Program-made: the position numbers and the translations under genes
Assembly: GCA_030533445.1 (NCBI GenBank)
Contig: CM060078.1
Coordinates: forward strand, 28,258,091-28,322,090
Origin: Cyprinodon diabolis
Lineage: Eukaryota > Chordata > Actinopteri > Cyprinodontiformes > Cyprinodontidae
Length of the DNA: 64,000 nt
Reading direction: 5' to 3'
Notes under the pieces: model-generated
Seen by the model: only the letters and a program-made list of their open reading frames with translations
Databases searched by the model: none
What the model was told of the DNA's origin: nothing
In this document: positions 11,496-21,493 of the stretch, piece by piece
How positions within the stretch are numbered: the stretch's first letter is position 1
How the letters are laid out: the number at the start of each line of letters is the position of its first letter

Positions 11496-13516
11496 GAGCC
11501 ACAGTCGGTGGTCTCCTCCGTTCCTGATGTGGAGCCACAGTCGGTGGTCTCCTCCGTTCCTGATGTGGAGCCACAGTCGGTGGTCTCCCCTGTTCCTGAT
11601 TGGGGGGCCACAGTCGGTGGTCTCCCCTGTTCCGGATTGGGAGCCACAGTCGGTGGTCTCCCCTGTTCCTGAGAGTGAGCCGCAATCGGCGGGCTCTCCT
11701 GTTCCAGAGGTGGAGCCGCAATCGGCGGGCTCCGCTGTTCCTGAGGTGGAGCCGCAATCGGCGGGCTCCCCTGTTCCTGAGGTGGAGCCGCAATCGGTGG
11801 GCTCCCCTGTTCCTGAGGTGGAGCCGCAATCGGCGGGATCCTCTGTTCCTGAGGTGGAGCCGCAATCGGCGGGCTCCTCTGTTCCTGACCCGGAGCCGCA
11901 ATCGGCGGGCTCCTCTGTTCCTGATCCGGAGCCGCAGTCGGCGGGCTCCTCTGTTCCTGACCCGGAGCCGCAATCGGCGGGCTCCTCTGTTCCTGATCCG
12001 GAGCCGCAGTCGGCGGGCTCCTCTGTTCCTGATCCGGAGCCGCAGTCGGCGGGCTCCTCTGTTCCAGTCCAGGAGGCGCAGTCGGCGGTCTCCTCTGTTC
12101 CAGTCCAGGAGCCGCAGTCGGGGGTCTCCTCTGTTCCAGTCCAGGAGCCGCAATCGGCGGGCTCCTCTGTTCCTGATCCGGAGCCGCAATCGGCGGGCTC
12201 CTCTGTTCCTGATCCGGAGCCGCAGTCGGCGGGCTCCTCTGTTCCTGACCCGGAGCCGCAATCGGCGGGCTCCTCTGTTCCTGATCCGGAGCCGCAGTCG
12301 GCGGGCTCCTCTGTTCCTGATCCGGAGCCGCAGTCGGCGGGCTCCTTTGTTCCAGTCCAGGAGCCGCAGTCGGCGGTCTCCTCTGTTCCAGTCCAGGAGC
12401 CGCAGTCGGGGGTCTCCTCTGTTCCAGTCCAGGAGCCGCAATCGGCGGGCTCCTCTGTTCCTGATCCGGAGCCGCAATCGGCGGGCTCCTCTGTTCCTGA
12501 TCCGGAGCCGCAGTCGGCGGGCTCCTCTGTTCCTGACCCGGAGCCGCAATCGGCGGGCTCCTCTGTTCCTGATCCGGAGCCGCAGTCGGCGGGCTCCTGT
12601 GTTCCTGATCCGGAGCCGCAGTCGGCGGGCTCCTTTGTTCCAGTCCAGGAGCCGCAGTCGGCGGTCTCCTCTGTTCCAGTCCAGGAGCCGCAGTCGGGGG
12701 TCTCCTCTGTTCCAGTCCAGGAGCCGCAGTCGGGGGTCTCCTCTGTTCCAGTCCAGGAGCCGCAATCGGCGGGCTCCTCTGTTCCTGATCCGGAGCCGCA
12801 ATCGGCGGGCTCCTCTGTTCCTGATCCGGAGCCGCAGTCGGCGGGCTCCTCTGTTCCTGACCCGGAGCCGCAATCGGCGGGCTCCTCTGTTCCTGATCCG
12901 GAGCCACAGTCGGCGGGCTCCTCTGTTCCTGATCCGGAGCCGCAGTCGGCGGGCTCCTTTGTTCCAGTCCAGGAGCCGCAGTCGGCGGTCTCCTCTGTTC
13001 CAGTCCAGGAGCCGCAGTCGGGGGTCTCCTCTGTTCCAGTCCAGGAGCCGCAATCGCGGGCTCCTCTGTTCCTGATCCGGAGCCGCAATCGGCGGGCTCC
13101 TCTGTTCCTGATCCGGAGCCGCAGTCGGCGGGCTCCTCTGTTCCTGACCCGGAGCCGCAATCGGCGGGCTCCTCTGTTCCTGATCCGGAGCCGCAGTCGG
13201 CGGGCTCCTCTGTTCCTGATCCGGAGCCGCAGTCGGCGGGCTCCTCTGTTCCAGTCCAGGAGCCGCAGTCGGCGGTCTCCTCTGTTCCAGTCCAGGAGCC
13301 GCAGTCGGGGGTCTCCTCTGTTCCAGTCCAGGAGCCGCAGTCGGGGGTCTCCTCTGTTCCAGTCCAGGAGCCGCAGTCGGCGGTCTCCTCTGTTCCAGTC
13401 CAGGAGCCGCAGTCGGCGGCCACCTCAGAGCCTGTTCCAGAGCCGCAGTCGACGGCCACCTCAGAGCCTGTTCCAGAGCCGCAGTCGGCGGTCACCTCAG
13501 AGTCTGTTCCAGAGCC
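11496..13516 (+). repeat. 36-bp minisatellite, about 56 units, with a 288-bp higher-order period
   Basis: Each unit starts GAGCCGCA(G/A)TCGG and encodes EPQS plus eight residues. From 11857 the variants recur in blocks of eight units: five ending in VPDP, then three ending in VPVQ. Block starts at 11857, 12145 and 12433 are 288 bp apart, the next at 12757 follows a nine-unit block, and the next at 13045 is again 288 bp later. The first units (11496-11856) and the last (after about 13370) are more diverged, as expected at array edges. Confidence 0.93.
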
Positions 13517-14116
13517 GCTGAAAAGAGGACAGGGTCCCCCATGGGGCTACCTACTGAAAGTGGGGCATCATCCTCCTAAGAAGCTGCTTCGCCTCCGGCC
13601 CCGCGGTCGACCTCCAGAGCGTTAGCTTCGCCTCCGGCCCCGCGGTCGACCTCCAGAGCGGCCACCTAAGACTCTGCTCCGCTGTCGGACCCTCGGTCTG
13701 CCGCCAGAACCTCTGCCACGTCTTCGGCCCCTTAGCTGGCCACCTAAGACTCTGCCCCGCTGCCGGTCCCACGGCCGGCCACCGGAGACTCTGCCCCGCT
13801 GCCGGCCACCGGAGACTCTGCCCCGCTGCCGGTCCCACGGCCGGCCACCCGAGACTCTGCCTAAGAAATCTCCTGGGATTTTTTTGCTTTCATCCACCGT
13901 AAGTGGATCATTTTTTGTTCCGGATTTAGTTTTTTGCCCTCCTTGCCTGGTTCCCCCTCCGCCCACCCTGGGTGGGTTGTTTTTGGTTTTGGACTCTGTT
14001 TTTGTCGTTTCTTGCCCTCCTTGCCTGGTGCCCCCTCCGCCCACCCTGGGTGGGTTGGTTTTTTTTGTTTGCTTTTTTTTTATGGACTGTTCTGAGGGCG
14101 TCTGGAATCCGCCCTT
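13517..14116 (+). other. 3' part of the non-autonomous element: P/R-rich repeats and duplicated segment
   Basis: After the minisatellite come short repeats encoding RLRPRGRPPE and RCRSHGRPPETLP-like words, with an in-frame TAG near 13622 in the frame that continues the array. A segment containing TTGCCCTCCTTGCCTGGT occurs twice (about 13933-13978 and 14011-14056). The function is unknown. Confidence 0.5.
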
Positions 14117-14130
14117 GAGGGGGGGGGCTC
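14117..14130 (+). promoter_or_regulatory. polypurine tract
   Basis: GAGGGGGGGGGCTC directly before the right LTR: the usual place of the plus-strand primer in LTR elements. Confidence 0.75.
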
Positions 14131-14926
14131 TGTTGGGATCCTGAGGCTTTCCCACCAGAGGGCGCCGAGGATCCTCTTCTGTTTTTTGTTTTCTGTTAGG
14201 GACTGGGGTTACTGTTGGGATCTGGGGATGTACCACCTTTCTCCAGCAGAGTGCGCCGTGGGTCTCCTGGGCTGGAGCCCTCCAGCACACCTGGAGCTCG
14301 TCTGCTCATCAGGAACCTTCCCTACATAAGCAGCTGCCAGACATTCCTTCAACGCCGCAGTGTTGACCTTAGTTTGGTTAGCAAACCTGAGCCTCTGTTA
14401 CCAGAAAGAATCTTAGTCATCTCAAGAGAGAAAACTGATTCTAATCTGCCTCTGTCTTTGCTCACAGGAAACCTGTCTCAAGTCTGAAGTTTTGGGTGAG
14501 CTTAACCTGCCTTCCTGCCCTGGTGAGCCAAACCTGAAGATTCCAGTCTGGATTTCTCCTGCTGCTCTCAGAGAAGAGCTGGAAACTCTGATCAAGGTCT
14601 GCCATTCAAAGTCAGAAGCTAGACGCTGCTGCTGCTTGTGCACTCTGCTGAGCCAACAGTCTCTGGACTCAACGGTTCCCTCTCTCACAAGTAAAGCCTG
14701 GACTCCTTCAAGGTAGACTCAGAACTATCCTAAGACTCAATTAATCATCTGACTGCCTGGCTAATCAAACTGTCATCTCTGCAGACATCAGTGAACCCAA
14801 CCCGGACCAGTACCAGATCCAGTTCATGTCTTTGTGTCAAACTCATTTCAATAAACTCTGTTAAACTTTTACTTAGCCTCCGTTTGTGTTCTGCATGTGG
14901 GTTTAACCTAAAACCAAATCATGACA
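14131..14926 (+). repeat. right LTR of the 8944-14926 element
   Basis: Same length as the left LTR (796 bp), with 7 base differences by my reading. Ends ATGACA followed by the target duplication GGCCA. Confidence 0.92.
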
Positions 14927-16037
14927 GGCCAGGCAATAACCAATTAATACTGAGGGGTGGCAGATAGGCACCAAAACCTCACGGTAAATCTATAATGTTC
15001 CAACAGGACAATTAATGAGCAAAACATCCATATTTTCTAAATAAAGTATAAAGTAAACTATATTTTCCTACAGCCTTTGCTGACAAATAGACGCATATAT
15101 TCAAACATCTGTGCTTTCTAGAAAAAAGGTATAGTGGATACAATTCTTTCAGGTTTGAGTTCTGGGACGAACATCTTTTCCATTATTACTTACCTACTTT
15201 TATCAATAATCATTCTGCATAAAATTGATATGTACAAGTACTATTATCTACATAAATTGATTATTTAATAAATTTTTATTAAATTAGTTATTAATCTATG
15301 ATTTCACTGAAGAAACCTAGATGACTTTTCTCTTTACCCTATAAAACACAAAATCTTCTGAGGGAAATAAATGGTAGGCGTGGCCACAGGGGTTGCCAAT
15401 GATTGGCTAAGGGTGGCCATGGCCTCCCCTGGCCCCCCATCTAGCTCCGCCCCTGATGTACTTGTCGCCAGCTAGCTATAGCTTGCTTTTATGTGCATAC
15501 GTACTTTCAGATGTAAAAGTGGTGAGCTACGGTTTTAGGCAGTCATTGAAGCTCGGCTTTCCAAACCTGCTAATAAAAGTTATCTACCTCTATATTTAAC
15601 TTTGCAGGGAAGATAAGTTTAATTATTTTATAATTTGCATCATTAGTAGTTAAACGGTGGCCACATATCCTTATATAGACCGCAAACCTGTCCAACTTTC
15701 TACTGCAGCACACACACACATACAAGAATGTCATGAATTTTTTTTTATGTACCGGTAGTCTTATTTGCAGGGAAACTCTTTATATATAAATATGGGTGAG
15801 ATGAGATCCATCCATACTTGCATTCACAATATCTGTATTACGATTACGATTGGATTAACACATATTTTTTTAACCCCTTGAAGCCTGAATTGATATACAT
15901 GTACATATATAAAGACATTTGTGTTTTTACTTCAATGAGATGCCAAATTAAAATAGTTCATGTTACTAAATAAATAAAAAATGAAAGTAAACTATATTTT
16001 GTAACAGCAGTTATAACTAAACATACACTGTGAATAG

Positions 16038-16356
16038 CACTGGGGTGATGCATTTTTGCATACACAGCTAAAATGGTCTGAAAATGAGTTAAAATTTCTT
16101 AAAGTAACTGTATTTGCCCTAAATATGAGTAGGAAAATAAGATGATCTGCCAATGAAATGAGCATTTTTACCCTTAAAAATAAGATAATTAGACATTATG
16201 CACTTGAAATAAGAGACTGCAGTTGTTGTTTTTTTTCTTATTTTAAGTGTACATTGTTTTGTTACGATGGCAAAGTGTCTCACTTATCTGCTCAATTCAA
16301 GAAAGAAATGCTGTTATTTTGGGAAAAGTTGACTTTGATTTACATTTTTTGCAGTG
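16038..16356. mobile_element. TA-flanked MITE, related to 46078-46358
   Basis: Begins CACTG and ends GCAGTG followed by TA. The interior shares the order of motifs with the copy at 46078: a TTTGCC(C)T block, GAGTAGG, AATAAGATAATT and CACTTGAAATAAGA. Non-coding. Confidence 0.6.
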
Positions 16357-16614
16357 TAATACAACCGGTTTGTTGCTTATTAGCAAAAACCGGCATCAAA
16401 GGGTTCAAACATTTTCATGTCATACATTTTCACTTACTGGTGGTGAGTCTGACATAGTGGAAAAATTGCTAATCTTATTTTCAAAATCTTGCTTGTATGA
16501 GCAAAGCAAACAGCGACTTTTAAATGGAGCGTGCATTAGGAGGAATGGGCTTGTGCATGCGTTTATTAGGCATTCGGGAGCGGGTACAGGGTCGTGCATT
16601 TTCAAGAGGAGAGG

Positions 16615-16642
16615 TTGTCGTTTCTTGCCCTCCTTGCCTGGT
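16615..16642 (+). other. 28-bp segment identical to the LTR element interior
   Basis: Bases 16615-16642 are identical to 14002-14029 inside the LTR element. The segment sits within the outer repeat, between parts that are contiguous in the related copy at 50411-50745, so it looks inserted. Confidence 0.7.
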
Positions 16643-16689
16643 CTTTTAAAAAATTCCTGAAAGTATAATATAAAATAAAATATTACATA

Positions 16690-17080
16690 ACAAGCACCTG
16701 TAGAATTTGACACAGATATGTTCTGGGACTGCTTTGCTCCTTTTAGCACTGGAAACCTGCAGCATGTGGATGGCAAGAAGGATTTTATCAACTTCCAGAA
16801 AGTCCTGGTGGAAGAGGCGATTACATCTGTAAGGAGGCTACAGTTTAGCCATCATTGGACCTTGAAACAGGACAATGATCCCAGCATTGCTCAAAGTGAA
16901 CCAAAGCTGGAAGATGTTTAAGTAGACAAGATAGTCGCCTGAGCTGAACTCTATTGAAAAGTCTTTTCTAGCACGCCAACTTAAAATCGTCAGAGAACTG
17001 GAGGACTATGACCATGAGCAGAGGAGAAGTATTCAAGGAATGCTCCTAGAAGCTGGTGTCTGGCCTTGAATTACATTTTC
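16690..17080 (+). mobile_element. degenerate Tc1/mariner fragment
   Basis: A plus-strand frame contains LKQDNDPSIAQ, matching the QDNDPKH-like block around the second catalytic Asp of Tc1 transposases. Later sequence resembles the C-terminal part but is shifted and stopped. No terminal repeats identified. Confidence 0.5.
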
Positions 17081-17339
17081 AATATAATATAACAGTTTTA
17101 GCTTCACTTTGGCAAAAAAAGACAAACATAAAATAATATTTTACTTTTGGATAACACAAACTTATGACCAACTTTTTCAGTACCTGCGGTTTTGATCTCA
17201 GTGTAAATCCGATTTAAAAAAGAAAAAAAGGGTCTTCAAATTAATAATAAAAAGTGTGCAGATGGTAACATGTTTTTTTTTTTGGTGCATAGCTTGTAAA
17301 AAGTCAACTTCCAACTGTACCCTTTGAAAAACAAAAGTA

Positions 17340-17976
17340 CCGTAATTTTCGGAATATTAGCCGCACCTGAATATAAGCTGCAGAAGCTAAATTGCATGAT
17401 TTGTACATATAGAATTTATGTTTAATTTTATGTTTAATATCAACCATATGTTTAATTATGATATGGTTTGTGCACAGAGAGGATTGTCGGGAAAGAGGCA
17501 ACTGTTTGGGGAAGCTCCTATTTATTAACATTTCAACACAATTGAATTGAGACTTTCTGCTGGCGTCTCCGACGTCTCACCATTGACTCGTTGATTCCAA
17601 GGTTACGTGCAGCGGTTCTATTTCCTTCGTTTACTGCCAAATTCACTGCCTTTAACTTAAAAGCTGAATCATATGCATTTAAACTTTTGTTTTCCATAAT
17701 GGTGTCACACAAACTGTCTTGCGCTCGCAATGTCCGTCTTTCTCTAAGTCTGCTTCTGGAGGACGTCCGCATTCCCGCGCACGGCTACTTGTGTGTTGAA
17801 GCAAATGTGACGTCAACATGGTGGATGTTAAAATCCATAGATTTAGGTACTGTATCACCGTAGTGGCCGTTAGCTGTAAAAGTCCATAGATAAGCCTCAT
17901 TGTTATATAAGCCGCAAGGTCGAAAAATGGTCGAAAAATGAGGAAAAAGTCGAGGCTTATAGTCCAAAAATTACTG
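17340..17976 (-). mobile_element. pogo-like non-autonomous element
   Basis: The left end CCGTAATTTTCGGA and the right end TCCAAAAATTACTG are near inverted copies flanked by TA (17338-17339, 17977-17978). A minus-strand frame (17533-17772) encodes the psq-type DNA-binding helix of pogo transposases; the DDE part is missing. Confidence 0.7.
17533..17772 (-). pseudogene. pogo-type transposase N-terminal fragment
   Basis: A frame of 79 residues containing FKLKAVNLAVNEGNRTAARN followed by a GINESMVRRRRR stretch. This is the helix-turn-helix used by pogo/Tigger transposases and related CENP-B-like proteins. The frame stops right after the domain. Confidence 0.65.
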
Positions 17977-18537
17977 TAGCTAAAATACTAAATCTAAATG
18001 TTCCACCAATATTTTGTTTTTTATTTAGTTTTTGTAATAAAATCTTAGCTGTGCATCCTGATGCACTGATTCAATTTTGATTTCGTGATGCACAAACACA
18101 TTGAAAGACACATTTCTGCAGTGAGATAATGACGCAGTATCTGTGTCGGTGCCTACAGTCAATTAAAACGTGTCATGAACCTGAGCCAGATGATAGGAGT
18201 GATACTACCGTTTTTCTCTCCTCACCCATGTTCTCTCTCTCTCCCTCACCCATCCTCCTCCGACACCTACATAATTAGAGAGTCTGCCAGTGCGCTTGTG
18301 TGTGTGAGAAAGTCAGCGTGTAATATGTGGGTGGCATTAGATTCCCGCTGTGCATCTGTATCTGACCTTTACAGCTTCGAATAAGCACACACAAAGACGA
18401 CAGTAAAGAATGATATAAGAGAAGATAAAGTATGTGGAGCATCAAACACAGGGACAACAGTGGTTAAAAGAAAGAGCAGCATAGAAAACTTTGAGTAAGA
18501 AGCTTGAAATGTAAATCATTTAACATACACTATATTG

Positions 18538-19775
18538 CCAAAAGTATTTGCTCACCTGCCTTGACTCACATATGAGCTTAAGTGACATCCCGTTCCTAAT
18601 CCATAGGGTTCAATATGACGTCGGTCCACCCTTTGCAGCTAGAACAGCTTCAACTCTTCTGGGAAGGCTGTCCACAAGGTTTAGGAGTGTGTTTATGGGA
18701 ATTTTTGACCATTCTTCCAGAAGCGCATTTGTGAGGTCGCACACTGATGTTGGACGAGAAGGCCTGGCTCTCAGTCTCCGCTCTAATTCATCCCAAAGGT
18801 GTTCTATCGGGTTGAGGTCAGGACTCTGTGCAGGCCAGTCAAGTTCATCCACACCAGACTCTGTCATCCATGTCTTTATGGACCTTGCTTTGTGCACTGG
18901 TGCACAGTCATGTTGGAAGAGGAAGGGGCCAGCTCCAAACTGTTCCCACAAAGTTGGGAGCATGGAATTGTCCAAAATGTCTTGGTATGCTGAAGCATTC
19001 AGAGTTCCTTTCACTGGAACTAAGGGGCCAAGCCCAGCTCCTGAAAAACAACCCTACACCATAATCCCCCCTCCACCAAACTTTACACTTGGCACAATGC
19101 AGTCAGACAAGTACCGTTCTCCTGGCAACCGCCAAACCCAGACCCGTCCATCAGATTGCCAGATGGAGAAGCGCGATTCGTCACTCCAGAGAACGCGTCT
19201 CCACTGCTCTAGAGTCCAGTGGCGGCGTGCTTTACACCACCGCATCCGACGCTTTGCATTGCACTTGGTTATGTATGGCTTGGATGCAGCTGCTCGACCA
19301 TGGAAACCCATTCCATGAAGCTCTCTGCGCACTGTTCTTGAGCTAATCTGAAGGCCACATGAAGTTTGGAGGTCTGTAGTGATTGACTCTGCAGAAAGTT
19401 GGCGACCTCTTCGCACTATGCGCTTCAGCATCCGCTGACCCCGCTCCGTCAGTTTACGTGGCCTACCACTTCGTGGCTGAGTTGCTGTCGTTCCCAAACA
19501 CTTCCATTTTCTTATAATACAGCTGACAGTTGACTGTGGAATATTTAGGAGCGAGGAAATTTCACGACTGGATTTGTTGCACAGGTGGCATCCTATCACA
19601 GTTCCACGCTGGAATTCACTGAGCTCCTGAGAGCGACCCATTCTTTCACAAATGTTTGTAAAAACAGTCTGCATGCCTAGGTGCTTGAATTTATACACCT
19701 GTGGCCATGGAAGTGATTGGAACACCTGATTCCAATAATTTGGATGGGTGAGCAAATACTTTTGGCAATATAGTG
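18538..19775 (-). mobile_element. Tc1-like DNA transposon, near-intact
   Basis: Terminal inverted repeats of about 30 bp start CACTATATTGCCAAAAGTAT and are flanked by TA on both sides (18536-18537, 19776-19777). The 1,238 bp and a single intronless transposase gene on the minus strand fit a standard Tc1 element. Confidence 0.93.
18610..19641 (-). pseudogene. Tc1 transposase with one premature stop
   Basis: Reading from the ATG at 19641 ([10 protein letters not shown]) to the stop at 18610 gives 344 codons in one frame, the usual length for this family. In order: two helix-turn-helix DNA-binding parts with GRPRK between them, then the DD34E catalytic core with D in WSDESRFS, D in FQHDCAPVHK and E in SPDLNPIEHLW. 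The only lesion seen is TAG at 19054-19056, just after GGGGIMV, where the family usually has a Trp codon (TGG). The upstream in-frame ATGs are less likely starts. The protein as written ends at about residue 195, before the second catalytic Asp. Confidence 0.92.
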
Positions 19776-19777
19776 TA

Positions 19778-20707
19778 TTTCTGGATTAATAGAACTGCTT
19801 TTGAAATATCAGTGAATCATTTGCGCCTATACATTACATTTTAATCCATTCTTTCCTTTCATTTAGTATAATGTAGTATTTAAAAATGTTGTTAATCCCC
19901 AACATCGCTTCATTTCCATATATGGTAGTGCCGAGTGTTTCTGAGTTTCCATCTGAGACGGCCGTAACATAACTTCTTAGAATATCTATTAATTACCTTT
20001 TTTAGCATGTAGTCATTTTTATGCTTTTATAAACACATTATGTGGAGCTGATTTTCATCATTTTAAAACAGTTGATATACTTTTGTGGCCTAGTTTTTCA
20101 GATGCCCCAAAAGATAATGTTGGGGAACCGAATGGGGAAATTTTCTGTCTTTGAGCTAGAAAAAAAAACTTAAAAATAAAGAAATGTACAAAAAAGGTCA
20201 TGCGGTGAAGGTAGAATAACAGGCATTAAAAGCGGAATCTAGTGATCATAACAAAGAGAACTAGTGACCCTACATACTGAGGCAGGGGTGGAAAATGAGA
20301 AAAACAACAAAAGACCTATTTACAGGAAATGTGGAGCAGCTGAGGCAGAATGTAAGCACAGAAGCTGAGGGGGGAGGCTAATTAAAATAAACTGAGCTGA
20401 GCTCAAACCAAGTGGAAAAACGTAACAGATCTAACAGAAACAATTCGAAATGTACAAAAAAACAGAAGACAAGAATGTACTAAGATACTAAACGCAAAAG
20501 AGAAAAACCTAAAAGAATATAAACAACAAGAGAGGGGCAACTTGTAAACCCAAACAAATGGTTATTAGGTTTAGTAGTTGTGCTTACATTTTCAAGCAGC
20601 AAGTAAAGTATTTTAGGCTCATTTTTCCATAAATGACCTTAACTTTATGTTTTATTACAGACAATAAAGCAGAAATAAATTAAAGTGTTTTCAAATCACT
20701 AAGATGT
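19778..20707. other. no gene seen
   Basis: AT-rich intron sequence without recognised repeats. Confidence 0.4.
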
Positions 20708-21488
20708 TGTCAGGACTCCTGTCTTTGTGTTTGTGTTTGTCTCCCTTCATCCACCAGGAGGCGCCTGGTTCTGGTCCGCCTCCTCACACACCTGCTGATG
20801 GTTTCCTTGTTAACGGAGTGTTCTTAAGCTGCTGACTGCCACTACCTCGACGCCTAAGTGTTTGCCAGTTTTGGGTACTCTAGCCAAGCTGAGTTTTGCT
20901 GAGTCTGAGTTTAACTTTGTTTTTGTCTTTGCCTCTCGGCAGGAAGTCATCCTGCAAACTGGTTTTCTCTGACCTTCTCTCCCTGGAATGATCAACTGAG
21001 CTTCAAACTGAGTTGGGGTTCAAACAGGAGGTTTGGATCCACTCTACCCAAGAGATCGTTTGAGCATCTCACTGAGAAAGGGATTATTCTCCACTACGAC
21101 CCGTTCAAGTACGGCAGGAAATCTGAGTGGCAGTCAGTTTCTCCGTTCACCAACTAACAACCGCATTCTGGGTAAACCCTATTCCGCCCTCCACCGAATC
21201 AGACAAACACTGGAACCACGGCACACAGACAGGAGTCAAGGATTCAACAGCTTCTCTGGAAACGTGAGTCGGCAACCAAATCCTCTTCTCCAAGTTCACG
21301 AGTCGAATTCCCCACTGAGCCTGAACTAACCGCTGTGTCTTCCCCTCACTTTACAGTTCTGGTTGAGCAGTGTTCAGAGCAACACTTCTCCCTCTGTTTA
21401 ACCTCTTCAATAAAACCCGATAAAACTTTTCCCTGGTCTCTCTGTTCGGTTTTCGGCATTTGGGTCTGAACTTTGTAACATCATGACA
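20708..21488 (+). mobile_element. solo LTR
   Basis: 781 bp starting TGTCAGGACTCC and ending TCATGACA, flanked by identical GATGT (20703-20707, 21489-21493). A polyadenylation signal AATAAA lies near 21410. The ATGACA end is like that of the two sushi-type elements here. No internal region or second LTR is present, as after LTR-LTR recombination. Confidence 0.82.
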
Positions 21489-21493
21489 GATGT

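Larger units (their letters stand above)
10560..13520 (+). other. long repeat-coded reading frame of unknown function
   Basis: One frame is open from about 10560 to 11604, then continues in a second frame after a one-base excess, and returns to the first after a one-base loss near 13057. It encodes an unknown proline-rich lead (about 10690-11000), a basic patch near 10985-11010, ten-residue repeats of the type ETPEPVLSRL, then twelve-residue repeats of the type EPQSAGSSVPDP. No ATG is seen near its beginning. Other frames, including ones on the minus strand, are also open because the repeat length is a multiple of three and lacks stops. Whether any frame is translated is not known. Confidence 0.35.
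8944..14926 (+). mobile_element. non-autonomous sushi-type LTR retrotransposon with minisatellite interior
   Basis: Two 796-bp LTRs (8944-9739, 14131-14926) are flanked by an identical GGCCA duplication (8939-8943, 14927-14931). In order inside: an 11-bp primer-binding site, a broken gag (from 9734), a CCAGT-rich stretch, a 30-bp tandem array, a 36-bp tandem array of about 56 units, a proline/arginine-rich tail, and a polypurine tract. There is no protease, reverse transcriptase, RNase H or integrase. The gag start, the self-priming signal and the LTR plan match the coding element at 28282-34060, which marks it as a non-autonomous relative. I count 7 differences between the LTRs (about 0.9 percent), so the insertion is recent. 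It lies inside a hAT element. Confidence 0.9.
8907..15455. mobile_element. non-autonomous hAT element (copy 1), split by an LTR element
   Basis: The left end CAGAGGCATAGCC and the right end GCTCCGCCCCTG are flanked by ATGTACTC (8899-8906) and ATGTACTT (15456-15463), 7 of 8 bases alike: a hAT-type duplication. Without the inserted LTR element it is about 560 bp and has no transposase. A second, inverted copy with the same ends lies at 47749-48404. Confidence 0.82.
8794..16670. mobile_element. old interspersed repeat, outermost layer of a nested stack
   Basis: The visible parts are 8794-8906 and 15464-16670. An inverted relative at 50411-50745 shares the AAAGGTATAGTGGAG end, the block with AAATAAGTGGTCCTCCTAATT, and a block with CTTGTATGAGCAA (here near 16491-16503). 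The copy is split by a hAT element (8907-15455), a TA-flanked MITE (16038-16356) and a 28-bp segment identical to part of the LTR element (16615-16642). The repeat's class is unknown. Confidence 0.6.

Noticed and set aside
10853..13495. An 880-residue open frame on the minus strand and several 490-570-residue frames on both strands
   Set aside because: They follow from a stop-free 36-bp repeat read in other frames or on the other strand; no domain is recognisable and the element's own direction is plus.
11496..13516. CRISPR-like regular 36-bp repeats
   Set aside because: The units are directly adjacent without unique spacers, inside a retrotransposon of a fish genome; this is a minisatellite.
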